64,000 nt of DNA, taken from NCBI RefSeq assembly GCF_026015295.1, contig NZ_JAPDUW010000001.1, positions 1,550,001 to 1,614,000 on the forward strand. The letters run 5' to 3'. Positions within the stretch are counted from its first letter, which is position 1; each line of letters starts with the position of its first letter. Positions 34,125-41,189 of the stretch are shown here, in pieces. The notes under the pieces are model-generated. The model saw only the letters and a list, made by a program, of their open reading frames with translations, ran no database searches and was not told the origin of the DNA. A program made the translations under genes and the position numbers. This stretch comes from Segatella copri. Lineage in GTDB: Bacteria > Bacteroidota > Bacteroidia > Bacteroidales > Bacteroidaceae.

Positions 34125-34877
34125 ATGCAGATATTATTGGCAAATGCCAAAATCATGTTTGAGAAGGCAGACAGGAAGCCTATCTCCGTGCCACTATTCC
34201 AATCAGTTGCCAATGACTTGGCCAAAGAAATGGCAATGATGAATGTAGAGGAATTGGCTAAGCAACTGGATTGCAGCAGCAAGATTGCAATGACGAACTG
34301 GAAGCGATATCATGATTTTATGGCAACTGAAAAGATGCCTGCTATCCTGGCTTACAATGGTCAGGCATACAAACATTTGCGTGCCAGTTCTTTGAGCGAG
34401 GAGTCGTTAGAGTATGCCCAGAAACATCTCTGGATTACCTGCTTCCTTTATGGATTGCTTCGACCGTTGGATGGCATCGTACCTTATCGTATGGAGCATT
34501 GCGTATCGCTCGAAGCTACAAACGACAAGCCTATCAATCAGTTCTGGAAAGACAAACTGACAGATGTTCTCATCGATAGTGTGAAAGCTGATGATGGTAT
34601 ACTCATCCATCTTTCTACAGAGGAATATGAACATCTGTTCGATTGGAAGAGAGTATGTAAAGAGATAAAGATCATTCAGCCACTCTTTTATGTCCGCCAG
34701 AAAGACGGCAGATTGAAGATGCAGGCTGTATGGGCTAAATCTTGCCGTGGAGCCATGGTGAGATATATTCTGAATAATCAGCTTCTTACTCCAGAGGAAC
34801 TGGCAGGCTTCAGTTACGAAGGTTTTGAATATGAGCCAGAATTAGGAGAAGCTGCTTTTCCTCATTTCGTTCGTTGA
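34125..34877 (+). CDS. yaaA: Peroxide stress protein YaaA
   Basis: 250 aa from the ATG at 34125 (MQILLANAKIMF). YaaA features are present: SLYK-like KRYHDFMATEKMPAILAYNGQAY, WITCFLYGLLRPLDGI, PYRMEH and IQPLFYVRQKDGRLK. YaaA limits free iron and protects against hydrogen peroxide. The family length is about 250 aa. It is monocistronic; the downstream 436 bp contain no gene but a repeat array. Confidence 0.9.
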   Translation: MQILLANAKIMFEKADRKPISVPLFQSVANDLAKEMAMMNVEELAKQLDCSSKIAMTNWKRYHDFMATEKMPAILAYNGQAYKHLRASSLSEESLEYAQKHLWITCFLYGLLRPLDGIVPYRMEHCVSLEATNDKPINQFWKDKLTDVLIDSVKADDGILIHLSTEEYEHLFDWKRVCKEIKIIQPLFYVRQKDGRLKMQAVWAKSCRGAMVRYILNNQLLTPEELAGFSYEGFEYEPELGEAAFPHFVR

Positions 34878-34977
34878 AATAGAACAAAAGCAAACGAACG
34901 TTATAAAAAGGAAGATGCTGTATGTTTGGATTGAATGAGAGCACCCAATATATCATAGAAGTATCATCATTTTACGA

Positions 34978-35300
34978 TTGTACAACTAAAAAGTGTATAG
35001 TTGTACAACTAAAGAGGGTATAGTTGTACGACTAAAAGGTGTTGTCACTAGGCTCAGCAGAGGTGCTGACTGCAGTCAGCAGACCTGCTGACTAGGCTCG
35101 GCAGAGCTGCTGAGCCTAGTGGCAATGTCTGAGAAGGTTTATGCTTGTACTCTAAAAGACGCTAGTTCTGACTCCAGGAAACGCTTCTTTTAACTCTCGG
35201 AGACGTATCCTTCAACGAGAAGAGACGCTTCATTCAAGTTAAGGAGACGCTTCATTCAAGTTAAGGAAACGATTCCGTCAACCTAAAGAGCCGTTTCAAC
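34978..35300. repeat. Degenerate 22-23-nt tandem repeat array
   Basis: Left part: TTGTACAACTAAAAAGTG-type units at 34978-35000, 35001-35023 and 35024-35046, period 23 bp. A related unit, TTGTACTCTAAAAG, starts near 35145. Right part: units such as CTTCATTCAAGTTAAGGAGA at 35229-35250 and 35251-35272 (22 bp) with variants from about 35166 to 35300. Both sets fit a loose consensus TTnnnTCAACTnAAGGAGACG. The array ends just before the stop of the gene at 35314, so it would be transcribed as its 3' UTR. Confidence 0.7.
35046..35121. repeat. Nested palindrome in the repeat array
   Basis: Perfect 15-bp arms CACTAGGCTCAGCAG (35046-35060) and CTGCTGAGCCTAGTG (35107-35121) enclose a perfect 18-bp palindrome, TGCTGACTGCAGTCAGCA (35064-35081). 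A further copy of the arm with one mismatch starts at about 35091. The sequence could form a cruciform or a branched RNA hairpin. Confidence 0.88.
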
Positions 35301-35313
35301 AACTACGTCTTAG

Positions 35314-35976
35314 TTACTCCTTCTTCCACAAACGATAGAGCGTTATAGGACCTTCCTTGGTAGCATACATTCTGGCAGCCGGTTCCTCACAGAGATCATT
35401 CAACACCTTATTGGCATGATAGCGGGTAACACCGAATTCACGAATCATATCCTTCACCGTGATATAACCCTGCTGCTGACAAATCTCTACAATATCAGCA
35501 AACTCCTTATCCGCCTCTTTTGGAGTAGATTTCACACTCCAATACTGTCGGCTGCAACCATTAGAGTGGCGCTTCAGTCTTTCCAGAAACTCCTTCGTGG
35601 GCTGAATTTCCAAGCCGCAGATATCCACCTCATTGGCTGGAATCAGATCCCCCTCATGATAAGTCCTTTTCCATTCGATTCCATTCTTGTCCTTATGCTT
35701 CACCATCCCCAGCTTTGGCTTGACAATAAACATATCGCCTACCCTCACCTCGTTGCCCTCAGCCAAGGCGTAAAGCGTTTCATCCTCCAGCGTTTCCAAT
35801 GCGGAGATAAAGGACGAAACGTTCATCGCACAATGATCGCGAACACGCTTTTCCATCTTCTCCCTGTCAACGATATCCTGTTTCACGAACATCGGATGTA
35901 TCTGATACTTACCGCTTTCGTCCTTCAAGGGCGTGCGATGCTCCAAATAATTGATTGAACCTGTTGCTCTAGCCAT
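35314..35976 (-). CDS. HU-like DNA-binding protein with C-terminal winged helix
   Basis: 220 aa. Residues 1-130 follow the order of the Bacteroidota HU/IHF-like (HU-HIG) domain: MARATGSINYLEHR, KMEKRVRDHCAMNVSSFISALETLE and VRVGDMFIVKPKLG. Residues 150-220 look like a helix-turn-helix (EICQQQGYITVKDMIREFGV, then RYHANKVLNDLCEEP). The combination is two DNA-binding modules in one protein, probably a nucleoid or regulatory factor. It is transcribed towards the 22-23-nt array, and its stop is about 14 bp away from it. Confidence 0.7.
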   Translation of the reverse strand: MARATGSINYLEHRTPLKDESGKYQIHPMFVKQDIVDREKMEKRVRDHCAMNVSSFISALETLEDETLYALAEGNEVRVGDMFIVKPKLGMVKHKDKNGIEWKRTYHEGDLIPANEVDICGLEIQPTKEFLERLKRHSNGCSRQYWSVKSTPKEADKEFADIVEICQQQGYITVKDMIREFGVTRYHANKVLNDLCEEPAARMYATKEGPITLYRLWKKE

Positions 35977-36181
35977 ATTCTTAGTTGTTTTGATTCTTTA
36001 AAAGATTATGCGCAAAAATACTGATTATTAGCGAGATAAGCAATTATTTTATGTTAACTTTGCTAAATCAGACTCATACGAGCCATTATAATCAAGATTA
36101 TCTGTGTTAAAATTCACAAGAACACCTCATTTCTCATTATTTTTTATTACATCAACATTACGTGTACCTACTTCATTTAGG
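35977..36181. other. Intergenic, no feature recognised
   Basis: AT-rich 205 bp upstream of the HU-like gene. A short palindrome TACCAGTCATGAACTGGTAG lies near 36183 at the edge of the ATPase fragment. The minus-strand promoter of the HU-like gene is not obvious. Confidence 0.5.
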
Positions 36182-36499
36182 TTACCAGTCATGAACTGGT
36201 AGATCACCCAAGAACAGAACCTGGTAAATTCCTTGCAGGGATGTAAGGTGCTGGCCTATCCACAAATTACCGAAGAGTTTTTCGAAACTCTCCTTCTGAT
36301 TACAGTCATAGTAAGAGTAGAGCATACTGAGAAACAGGCTTTTTCCATAACGACGGGGACGGATGAAGAAGAGATTGCGAGGCTGCTTCTCCAGCTCTGG
36401 CAAAAAAATCGTCTTATCGACATAATATAGATTCTGACTCATCACCGTGGCAAAATCAGATACTCCGTATGGTACTTGTTTTACTTGCTGTTTCATCAT
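36182..36499 (-). pseudogene. Truncated AAA-ATPase/PD-(D/E)xK gene, N-terminal fragment
   Basis: 105 aa. It aligns with the start of AAA-ATPase-like proteins such as the 520-aa one at 60997: MSQNLYYVDKT, FFIRPRRYGKSLFLS (Walker A) and a matching spacing, then it breaks off after YQVLFLGD with an unrelated tail. The Walker B, lid and nuclease parts are absent, so it is a remnant. Its promoter (TAACTTTG, minus, near 36527-36534) lies inside a duplicated segment of the carB downstream region. Confidence 0.75.
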
Positions 36500-36526
36500 G
36501 CAATGAAATTTAACCAGTTTACATGT

Positions 36527-36626
36527 GCAAAGTTACGGCTTTATTTTGAAACAGCCTAAGTTTTCACTACTTTTTTGTTCAAATAAAAAATCCCTGCCAT
36601 AGGAAGCCTTTCCTACAGCAGGGATT
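36527..36626 (-). repeat. Duplicated carB terminator/promoter segment, copy A
   Basis: About 100 bp that aligns without gaps to 43259-43358 at close to 90% identity, by eye. It includes the hairpin CCTGCCATAGGAAGCC/TTTCCTACAGCAGG, which is a carB terminator, and a TAACTTTG promoter. At the other locus this lies directly after the carB gene. Confidence 0.8.
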
Positions 36627-36629
36627 ATT

Positions 36630-36735
36630 TGATAATATCACTCGCTGTCCTCGAGCTTGATACCGAAGACTGGCACGTTCTAAACGTTGAGGCGCATAGC
36701 CAGGTTGTTAGGAATCTGACCATCGGTAAATACAT
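36630..36735 (-). pseudogene. Decayed carB fragment
   Basis: The minus strand reads TDGQIPNNLAMRLNV, a stop codon, then NVPVFG and KLED, matching parts of intact carB at 44661-44732 (GGQIPNNLAMHLDAQNVPILG) and its C-terminus (TKLEDID). About 1.2 kb is missing between these two parts, and a nonsense codon is present. Nucleotide match about 78% by eye. It sits beside the duplicated terminator in the same order as at the real gene. Confidence 0.75.
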
Positions 36736-36741
36736 CTTTGA

Positions 36742-37563
36742 TTACTTGGCTGTAATTGAAAAGCAATGCTCTTCATCTAACATATCTTTTCCATTATTAG
36801 TTTTCAATACAAACGTATCTTGTTCTCTAAAAGAAGAAAGATATATTCTTTGAAATCTTGATTGCTTTAATCTTTCTCTAATAGCAGATAAGTCTGCACC
36901 TTCTATATTTATTTGATTAGATACGATGTTTTCTACCCATGGAATATAAATATTTAGCCACAATTCATCTGTATGCTCATATTCTACAGACTGCTTCTCC
37001 TTTTTCTCTATTTCCCTTAGAATATCTTTCCATTTTACTGGCCAAGGACTAGATGTATGAAAACAATCCACATAACTATAGGGAGAAGAAGTCTTAACTT
37101 TGATTTGACGAATGAGTTTCGTACTTATTGGGTATCTTTTATAACGTATAGCCTCAATATGCTCTATCAATTCATTTTGAAAATCATCATAATGCTTACC
37201 TTGGTATACTGCATCCGTTGTAAAGATTTGTACTCTATAACATTGGTCTTTTGTCAAGTTTACGAAATATGGATTTTTCTTGAATTTCTCACATTCTTTC
37301 ATTAACCACTTATAGTTTTTCTTCTTACAAAGTGGTTTCTTTCCCTTATTTTTATCTTCTTTACTTATGTAATTGGAAGGATAACATTCTGTTACCTCTA
37401 TTCCTATTCTTTTTTCACAAATCGCAAGAACAATATCAGGTCTGTCTTTCTTTTCCCTTTTAGGAAAGGTGTATACATCAGGATAAATTTCTTTCCTAAT
37501 TATCGACAACAAGTTTTCTGATTGAAACTTTTCACGCTCTTCTTTTCTTTCATCTATATCCAT
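36742..37563 (-). CDS. Predicted nuclease-like protein of the Cas12 locus (PD-(D/E)xK-like)
   Basis: 273 aa, basic, with AT-rich codon use. No named family is recognised. One suggestive motif is KKDRPDIVLAICEKRIGIEVTE (residues 39-59 in two parts: D43, then a beta strand with E56-V-T). This resembles the D...ExK/ExT core of PD-(D/E)xK nucleases, with Thr in the usual Lys place. It starts 37 bp after the cas12-like stop on the same strand and is probably cotranscribed with it. The stop codon is 7 bp from the carB fossil, so the gene ends at the island border. Accessory role is inferred from position only. Confidence 0.55.
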   Translation of the reverse strand: MDIDERKEEREKFQSENLLSIIRKEIYPDVYTFPKREKKDRPDIVLAICEKRIGIEVTECYPSNYISKEDKNKGKKPLCKKKNYKWLMKECEKFKKNPYFVNLTKDQCYRVQIFTTDAVYQGKHYDDFQNELIEHIEAIRYKRYPISTKLIRQIKVKTSSPYSYVDCFHTSSPWPVKWKDILREIEKKEKQSVEYEHTDELWLNIYIPWVENIVSNQINIEGADLSAIRERLKQSRFQRIYLSSFREQDTFVLKTNNGKDMLDEEHCFSITAK

Positions 37564-37600
37564 TGCTTCAGCTTTTCTTTTTGAGTAAGATAAAGTACGA

Positions 37601-38962
37601 TTACTTTATCACATCGTTTGACTTTGCGATATTTATAGCAGCATTCATATCTGCATCCTGCTCTTGGTTGTAACAAGTACATTCTGGGTTAGTACAAATA
37701 AAAGTATCTCGTTCTATTCTGTTTCCTCGTTGACCACAGACATGACAAGTTTGGCTGGTATATGCAGGATTTACATATTGTACCTTGATACCAGCCATTG
37801 CAGCCTTGTATTCTATGTCTTTCTGAAGCTCAAAGTAAGACCAACGACCAAGAAGGCGTTTGTGGTTATTCTCAACTTCTCCCTCTTGATTTTTCCCAAA
37901 TTCTTTCAGGCTTTCCATTTGTATGGTCTCAACTTTCCAATGAGATGCCAAATTGACTATTTCTCGGCTTATACGGTGATTCTCAGTCTGTACCCAGTTT
38001 CTTTCTTTTCCCCTAAGAATTTCAGTCGCTTTGGTCTTGTGCTTTCTCCCATGCCCACCTTGCGTAAGTTGGGAACGTTGTAATTCTCGAAATCTTCTAC
38101 GAAAGACATCACGTTGCTTTTGAAAGGCTTCACCATTACCTATGCGACTTCTCTCGGGCCCATTATTAACTGCCACATAAGCAGGATTTACAACACCAAG
38201 ATCTACGCCCATAACTTTACCTTTCACAGGTACGCTTTCCGCTTTAGGAATATCAACCGTTATAAGTAAAAACAGTTTTCTTTCTTTGAGCTGAATTTTT
38301 GCAGCTGCACATAGCTTGTACTTCTTTGTCTTTATACAATTATCTATGATAGCACGATTGTTACTACGATCGCGTCCAAAGTTTAGCCTGAAGCGAGTAT
38401 CCTCAAACCAAGGCAAATAGTAATTGTCACCATCACATATAATAACATGTCTCTTTTCGAAACTAAAGGGAATTGGCATACCTTTTTTATAAGTAGCCAA
38501 ACTTCTTTCTCCTCGTATTTGTTCTTTCTTATTCTCATTAAAGTGCTGATAAACATCCTGTTTGAGATTATTCAAAATATCCGAAGGAATATCTTTTGCA
38601 TATTCGCTACTTGTTACTGCACGATATGAATATGTTTGTGGATGCTTTGGAGCAATATCATTCTTCATAGAGACAAGTTCTGCATCAATTTCCTGCATAC
38701 GTTTTTTAATTTCTTCCTTAGTTGCGTCTGTTATGAACTTGAAAGACAACTTGGACTGGCATTTTACATATTCATCATTCTGTAATCTCATTAAAGATAA
38801 TAGATTGTCTAATCCATACAATTGACTTACAAGGAGATTTGCCACCTTGTATAGTTTTCGGTCAAATTTATAAAATGTATTATAACATTTCTTATTTGAC
38901 TCTTCATGAGTTATCCCGTCTATATCTGGGATTATTTCAATTTTTCTTGTTATTTTTGACAT
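37601..38962 (-). CDS. Compact Cas12-type RuvC effector (type V-F/V-U like)
   Basis: 453 aa. The C-terminal half is a TnpB/Cas12f-like nuclease: RuvC-I MGVDLGVVNPAYVAV (Asp254), RuvC-II ETIQMESL (Glu350), zinc ribbon with CHVCGQRG and CTNPEC (Cys406, 409, 423, 428), and RuvC-III DADMNAAINIAK (Asp438). All three catalytic acidic residues are present. The N-terminal 240 residues are helical and less conserved, fitting REC/WED parts. A six-repeat CRISPR array lies 90 bp upstream in the same transcription direction, and no tnpA is nearby. The protein is as short as TnpB but has an array, which argues for a type V effector. The exact subtype is uncertain. No cas1 or cas2 in the window. Confidence 0.85.
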   Translation of the reverse strand: MSKITRKIEIIPDIDGITHEESNKKCYNTFYKFDRKLYKVANLLVSQLYGLDNLLSLMRLQNDEYVKCQSKLSFKFITDATKEEIKKRMQEIDAELVSMKNDIAPKHPQTYSYRAVTSSEYAKDIPSDILNNLKQDVYQHFNENKKEQIRGERSLATYKKGMPIPFSFEKRHVIICDGDNYYLPWFEDTRFRLNFGRDRSNNRAIIDNCIKTKKYKLCAAAKIQLKERKLFLLITVDIPKAESVPVKGKVMGVDLGVVNPAYVAVNNGPERSRIGNGEAFQKQRDVFRRRFRELQRSQLTQGGHGRKHKTKATEILRGKERNWVQTENHRISREIVNLASHWKVETIQMESLKEFGKNQEGEVENNHKRLLGRWSYFELQKDIEYKAAMAGIKVQYVNPAYTSQTCHVCGQRGNRIERDTFICTNPECTCYNQEQDADMNAAINIAKSNDVIK

Positions 38963-39052
38963 AATCTATTACTTTTTAAATGGATTTACGTATAACACCT
39001 TAGCCTTATGAAGACTTCACACACTTTTTATGTTCCCTATATGTTTTGGTTA
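38963..39052 (-). other. Spacer between CRISPR trailer and cas12-like start
   Basis: 90 bp, AT-rich. The segment CACACACTTTTTATG near 39018-39032 slightly resembles the repeat core, but its spacing does not match the 65-bp period, so it is not counted as a repeat. Confidence 0.4.
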
Positions 39053-39415
39053 TTGGATGTTCCTCACTTTTTTAGAAGATTTCCACCTAATTTGAAATAG
39101 GTAACGAGGGACTAACGTTGGACGTACCTCACTTTTTAAGATGATATCCACCACACCTCTACATTCTCTAAATTTCGTTTGTTGGATGTACCTCACTTTT
39201 TTAGATGATATCCACCGCCGGCCTAACAGAAGATCAGGTCAACACCATTGGATGTACCTCACTTTTTTAGATGATATCCACCACTTACCGCAAGGAGGTA
39301 TTAGAGCCTTTCAGTTGGATGTACCTCACTTTTTTAGATGATATCCACCTGGTAGGCAAGTTGAGCCAAGCCATCGACGGTTGGATGTACCTCACTTTTT
39401 TAGATGATATCCACC
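39053..39415 (-). CRISPR. CRISPR array, six 35-nt repeats and five spacers
   Basis: Repeats at 39053-39087, 39118-39152, 39182-39216, 39248-39282, 39315-39349 and 39381-39415. On the plus strand they begin TTGGATGTACCTCAC and end GATGATATCCACC. The four rightmost repeats are identical; the leftmost has three substitutions and the second has two. Spacers are 30, 29, 31, 32 and 31 nt and unrelated to each other. Degeneracy at the left marks the trailer, so the leader is on the right and transcription runs leftwards into the cas12-like gene. Terminal TGGAT/ATCCA can pair within each repeat. Three spacers (39217-39247, 39283-39314, 39350-39380) read as open frames on the plus strand, as expected for protospacers in genes. 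Confidence 0.95.
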
Positions 39416-39429
39416 CTATTTGTTACAAT

Positions 39430-39572
39430 TATCTGTTATATAACAATTTAAGGTACTTACCGAGTGGCATAAGCCCTCAGCATAAGGGTTTCCAACAACC
39501 CCATTTGAATATTTTTATTCAACTATTTTCATTCATATCGAAATTATTATTCACAAACGTTTTACCACGAAT
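39430..39572 (-). ncRNA. Candidate tracrRNA/leader RNA upstream of the CRISPR array
   Basis: Minus-strand transcript between a TATATTTG promoter and the first repeat. It contains a compact GC-containing stretch (CTTATGCTGAGGGC near 39477-39490, with CCCT...AGGG able to pair) and then AAGTACCTTAA at about 39448-39458. That segment can pair with UGAGGUAC in the 3' part of the crRNA repeat: eight consecutive pairs including one wobble. An extra AUC/UGG contact is possible with a bulge. This is what an anti-repeat would look like. No promoter-to-array ORF is present. Confidence 0.5.
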
Positions 39573-39578
39573 GCGGTG

Positions 39579-39586
39579 CAAATATA
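39579..39586 (-). promoter_or_regulatory. Promoter of the CRISPR leader transcript
   Basis: Minus-strand TATATTTG. The surrounding 55 bp (39553-39607) closely match the promoter region at 41134-41189. It would drive leader, array, cas12-like gene and the nuclease-like gene as one unit. Confidence 0.7.
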
Positions 39587-39733
39587 CGAAAAATAAATGA
39601 GAATAAGGCATCTGTAAACTGAAATAATCTGAAAATTATCATTTCTACCTCGAAACAGCTCAGATAATATCAAGAAAATATCATCTAACTATCAAGTTTA
39701 CGAAGCCAAGCACAACAACTAATGAATAGCATA

Positions 39734-40309
39734 TTAGAAATCATCTTCTTCTATTTCTTTTGCCCTCGTCCAAATACCAGCAATGATTTGACCTATATCG
39801 CTTGAATGTGATTCCAATATCTTTCTATTATAATCACTCCAAAGAGTAAATCCTTTTAAGTCAAGCCGTTTCCTGCCAATATCCTGCCTAGTACCATTAA
39901 AGATAAAAGATTCTTGCCAAGTTGCCATAGGATTTTCAGTCTTGACTCTATACTTTCCATCTTTTATGGTAATTGTAACTATATACTCAACAGTTCCCGT
40001 CATGTCAATTTTTGGTCTATTATCAGGAAAGGTTTTTGTTCCATGAAGATATGATGAGCTTCTAAACTTAATAGTTCCTGTTTCTTTATCATCATACTGC
40101 AATTTCTGTTGAAAGTTTGGTATATGTGTCGCAAGCGATTCCTTTGAAGCACGATACAAAACATCCTTAGATTGTGGACAAGAGAGAATCGCCGTAAAAC
40201 TATAATTCATCGTGTCACAATCCACTTTCTCAAACTTAGCCTGAGCAAAGCAAGAAGTTGCCAAACTCATGTAAAGAAGCAATATTGGCAAGAATTTTTT
40301 CACATCCAT
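39734..40309 (-). CDS. DUF4468-type secreted protein
   Basis: 191 aa with a signal peptide (MDVKKFLPILLLYMSLATSC, followed by FAQA). The mature N-terminus (FEKVDCDTMN..YSFTAILSCPQSKDVLYRASKE) fits the TBP-like DUF4468 fold of Bacteroidota. A single conserved aromatic-rich strand (GTVEYIVTITIKDGKYRVK) is typical. Function unknown. It lies 15 bp after the next secreted protein gene upstream and is cotranscribed with it. Confidence 0.65.
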   Translation of the reverse strand: MDVKKFLPILLLYMSLATSCFAQAKFEKVDCDTMNYSFTAILSCPQSKDVLYRASKESLATHIPNFQQKLQYDDKETGTIKFRSSSYLHGTKTFPDNRPKIDMTGTVEYIVTITIKDGKYRVKTENPMATWQESFIFNGTRQDIGRKRLDLKGFTLWSDYNRKILESHSSDIGQIIAGIWTRAKEIEEDDF

Positions 40310-40324
40310 ATTTATTGAAAAACA

Positions 40325-40822
40325 TTAATTATCTGGTTGGAAACCACTCTTATAGTCAACATCTATCCATTTTAGGCATGGAAAATATGTTTTGATATTA
40401 TCCTTTGTGACAAGAATAGTATCGCTACCACCACCCATGTAATCAACTACAACCTTATACGGAAAAGGAGTTGGCTTCTTTCCGCCAATATAATAAGGAT
40501 CAAAATGTTTGGTATAACTTTTCTTTGATTCAAATGGTCCAGTTGCATAGATGTGATGGAACTTTGTGTGCTTTACATTAGCATTAACACCACCACGTAT
40601 TTCATCAACAATAGCATCGCCAACACCATTTACAGGAGTAAAAAACACATGTACATATTTCAAATTTCTGTCACTTGTCACCTTAAACTTTGTTTCCAGT
40701 TGCAAATGGCTAAAGTCCATAATATCTGCAACATAAAACTTAAATTTAGAGAATTGCACTTGTGCATGGACACTCATACTCATCGCCACACCAACGATAG
40801 CTAAAATCATACTCTTTTTCAT
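40325..40822 (-). CDS. Secreted protein of unknown function
   Basis: 165 aa with a signal peptide ending near SVHAQ (residue 21). The mature region is beta-rich with polar strands (FKVTSDRNLKYVHVFF, YKVVVDYMGGGSDTILV) and no recognised domain. It precedes the DUF4468 gene. Both are in the accessory island and have no clear link to the CRISPR locus. Confidence 0.55.
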   Translation of the reverse strand: MKKSMILAIVGVAMSMSVHAQVQFSKFKFYVADIMDFSHLQLETKFKVTSDRNLKYVHVFFTPVNGVGDAIVDEIRGGVNANVKHTKFHHIYATGPFESKKSYTKHFDPYYIGGKKPTPFPYKVVVDYMGGGSDTILVTKDNIKTYFPCLKWIDVDYKSGFQPDN

Positions 40823-40891
40823 ACTTCCACTTTTTGAAGATTATACAATCATGTTTATTAAACGAAAAGCGCGAGAAACTAATCTTGCCCG

Positions 40892-41104
40892 TCACTTATT
40901 CTTGGTCGTAGGAAACCATTGCTTGATGACGAACAGATAGAATCTCACGCTGAAAGTTATAAAGACCCACGAAAAGTGTGCCGTAGAGGTTTGTCCCCTT
41001 GGCACACTACGAGAGTTGATTATACAACCTACCCGTGACACCTTCTCTGCTAAGCCATTGACAAGCATTTTGAATTTCCTACGTTCAGAATAATCAATGA
41101 GCAA
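40892..41104 (-). CDS. Uncertain 70-aa ORF or structured element
   Basis: The frame encodes a basic 70-residue product with no domain I can name. A hairpin, TGTGCC with GGCACA (arms near 40977-40982 and 41001-41006), sits inside it, and a minus-strand TACTTTTG promoter lies 57 bp upstream (41161-41168). Either a small protein or an RNA element is possible. The base composition differs from the neighbouring AT-rich genes. Confidence 0.3.
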   Translation of the reverse strand: MLIDYSERRKFKMLVNGLAEKVSRVGCIINSRSVPRGQTSTAHFSWVFITFSVRFYLFVIKQWFPTTKNK

Positions 41105-41133
41105 AGCGTTGACGACGCCTTATGTTATGTTAT

Positions 41134-41189
41134 ACAAACGCATTTATTGCGAATGCACTGCAAAAGTATAAAAAATAAATGAGAATAAG
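41134..41189 (-). promoter_or_regulatory. Promoter segment duplicated from/with the CRISPR leader
   Basis: The plus strand reads ACAAACGCATTTATTGCGAA and, further on, CAAAAGTATAAAAAATAAAT, matching 39553-39607 over about 55 bp at roughly 80%. The minus-strand -7 box is TACTTTTG at 41161-41168. It would drive the small element at 40892-41104 and perhaps the secreted-protein pair. Confidence 0.65.

Noticed and set aside
37601..38962. Possible ordinary IS605 TnpB transposon gene
   Set aside because: No TnpA, no transposon ends and a well-formed array 90 bp away; treated as a type V effector, though the subtype is open.
38990..39050. Seventh degenerate CRISPR repeat near CACACACTTTTTATG
   Set aside because: Spacing of about 43 bp to the next core instead of 65 bp, and poor match.
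39141..39600. Plus-strand frames reading through the array (repeated WMYLTFLDDIH)
   Set aside because: The repeat is 35 nt with variable spacers, so the frame is an artefact of CRISPR repeats; transcription is on the other strand.
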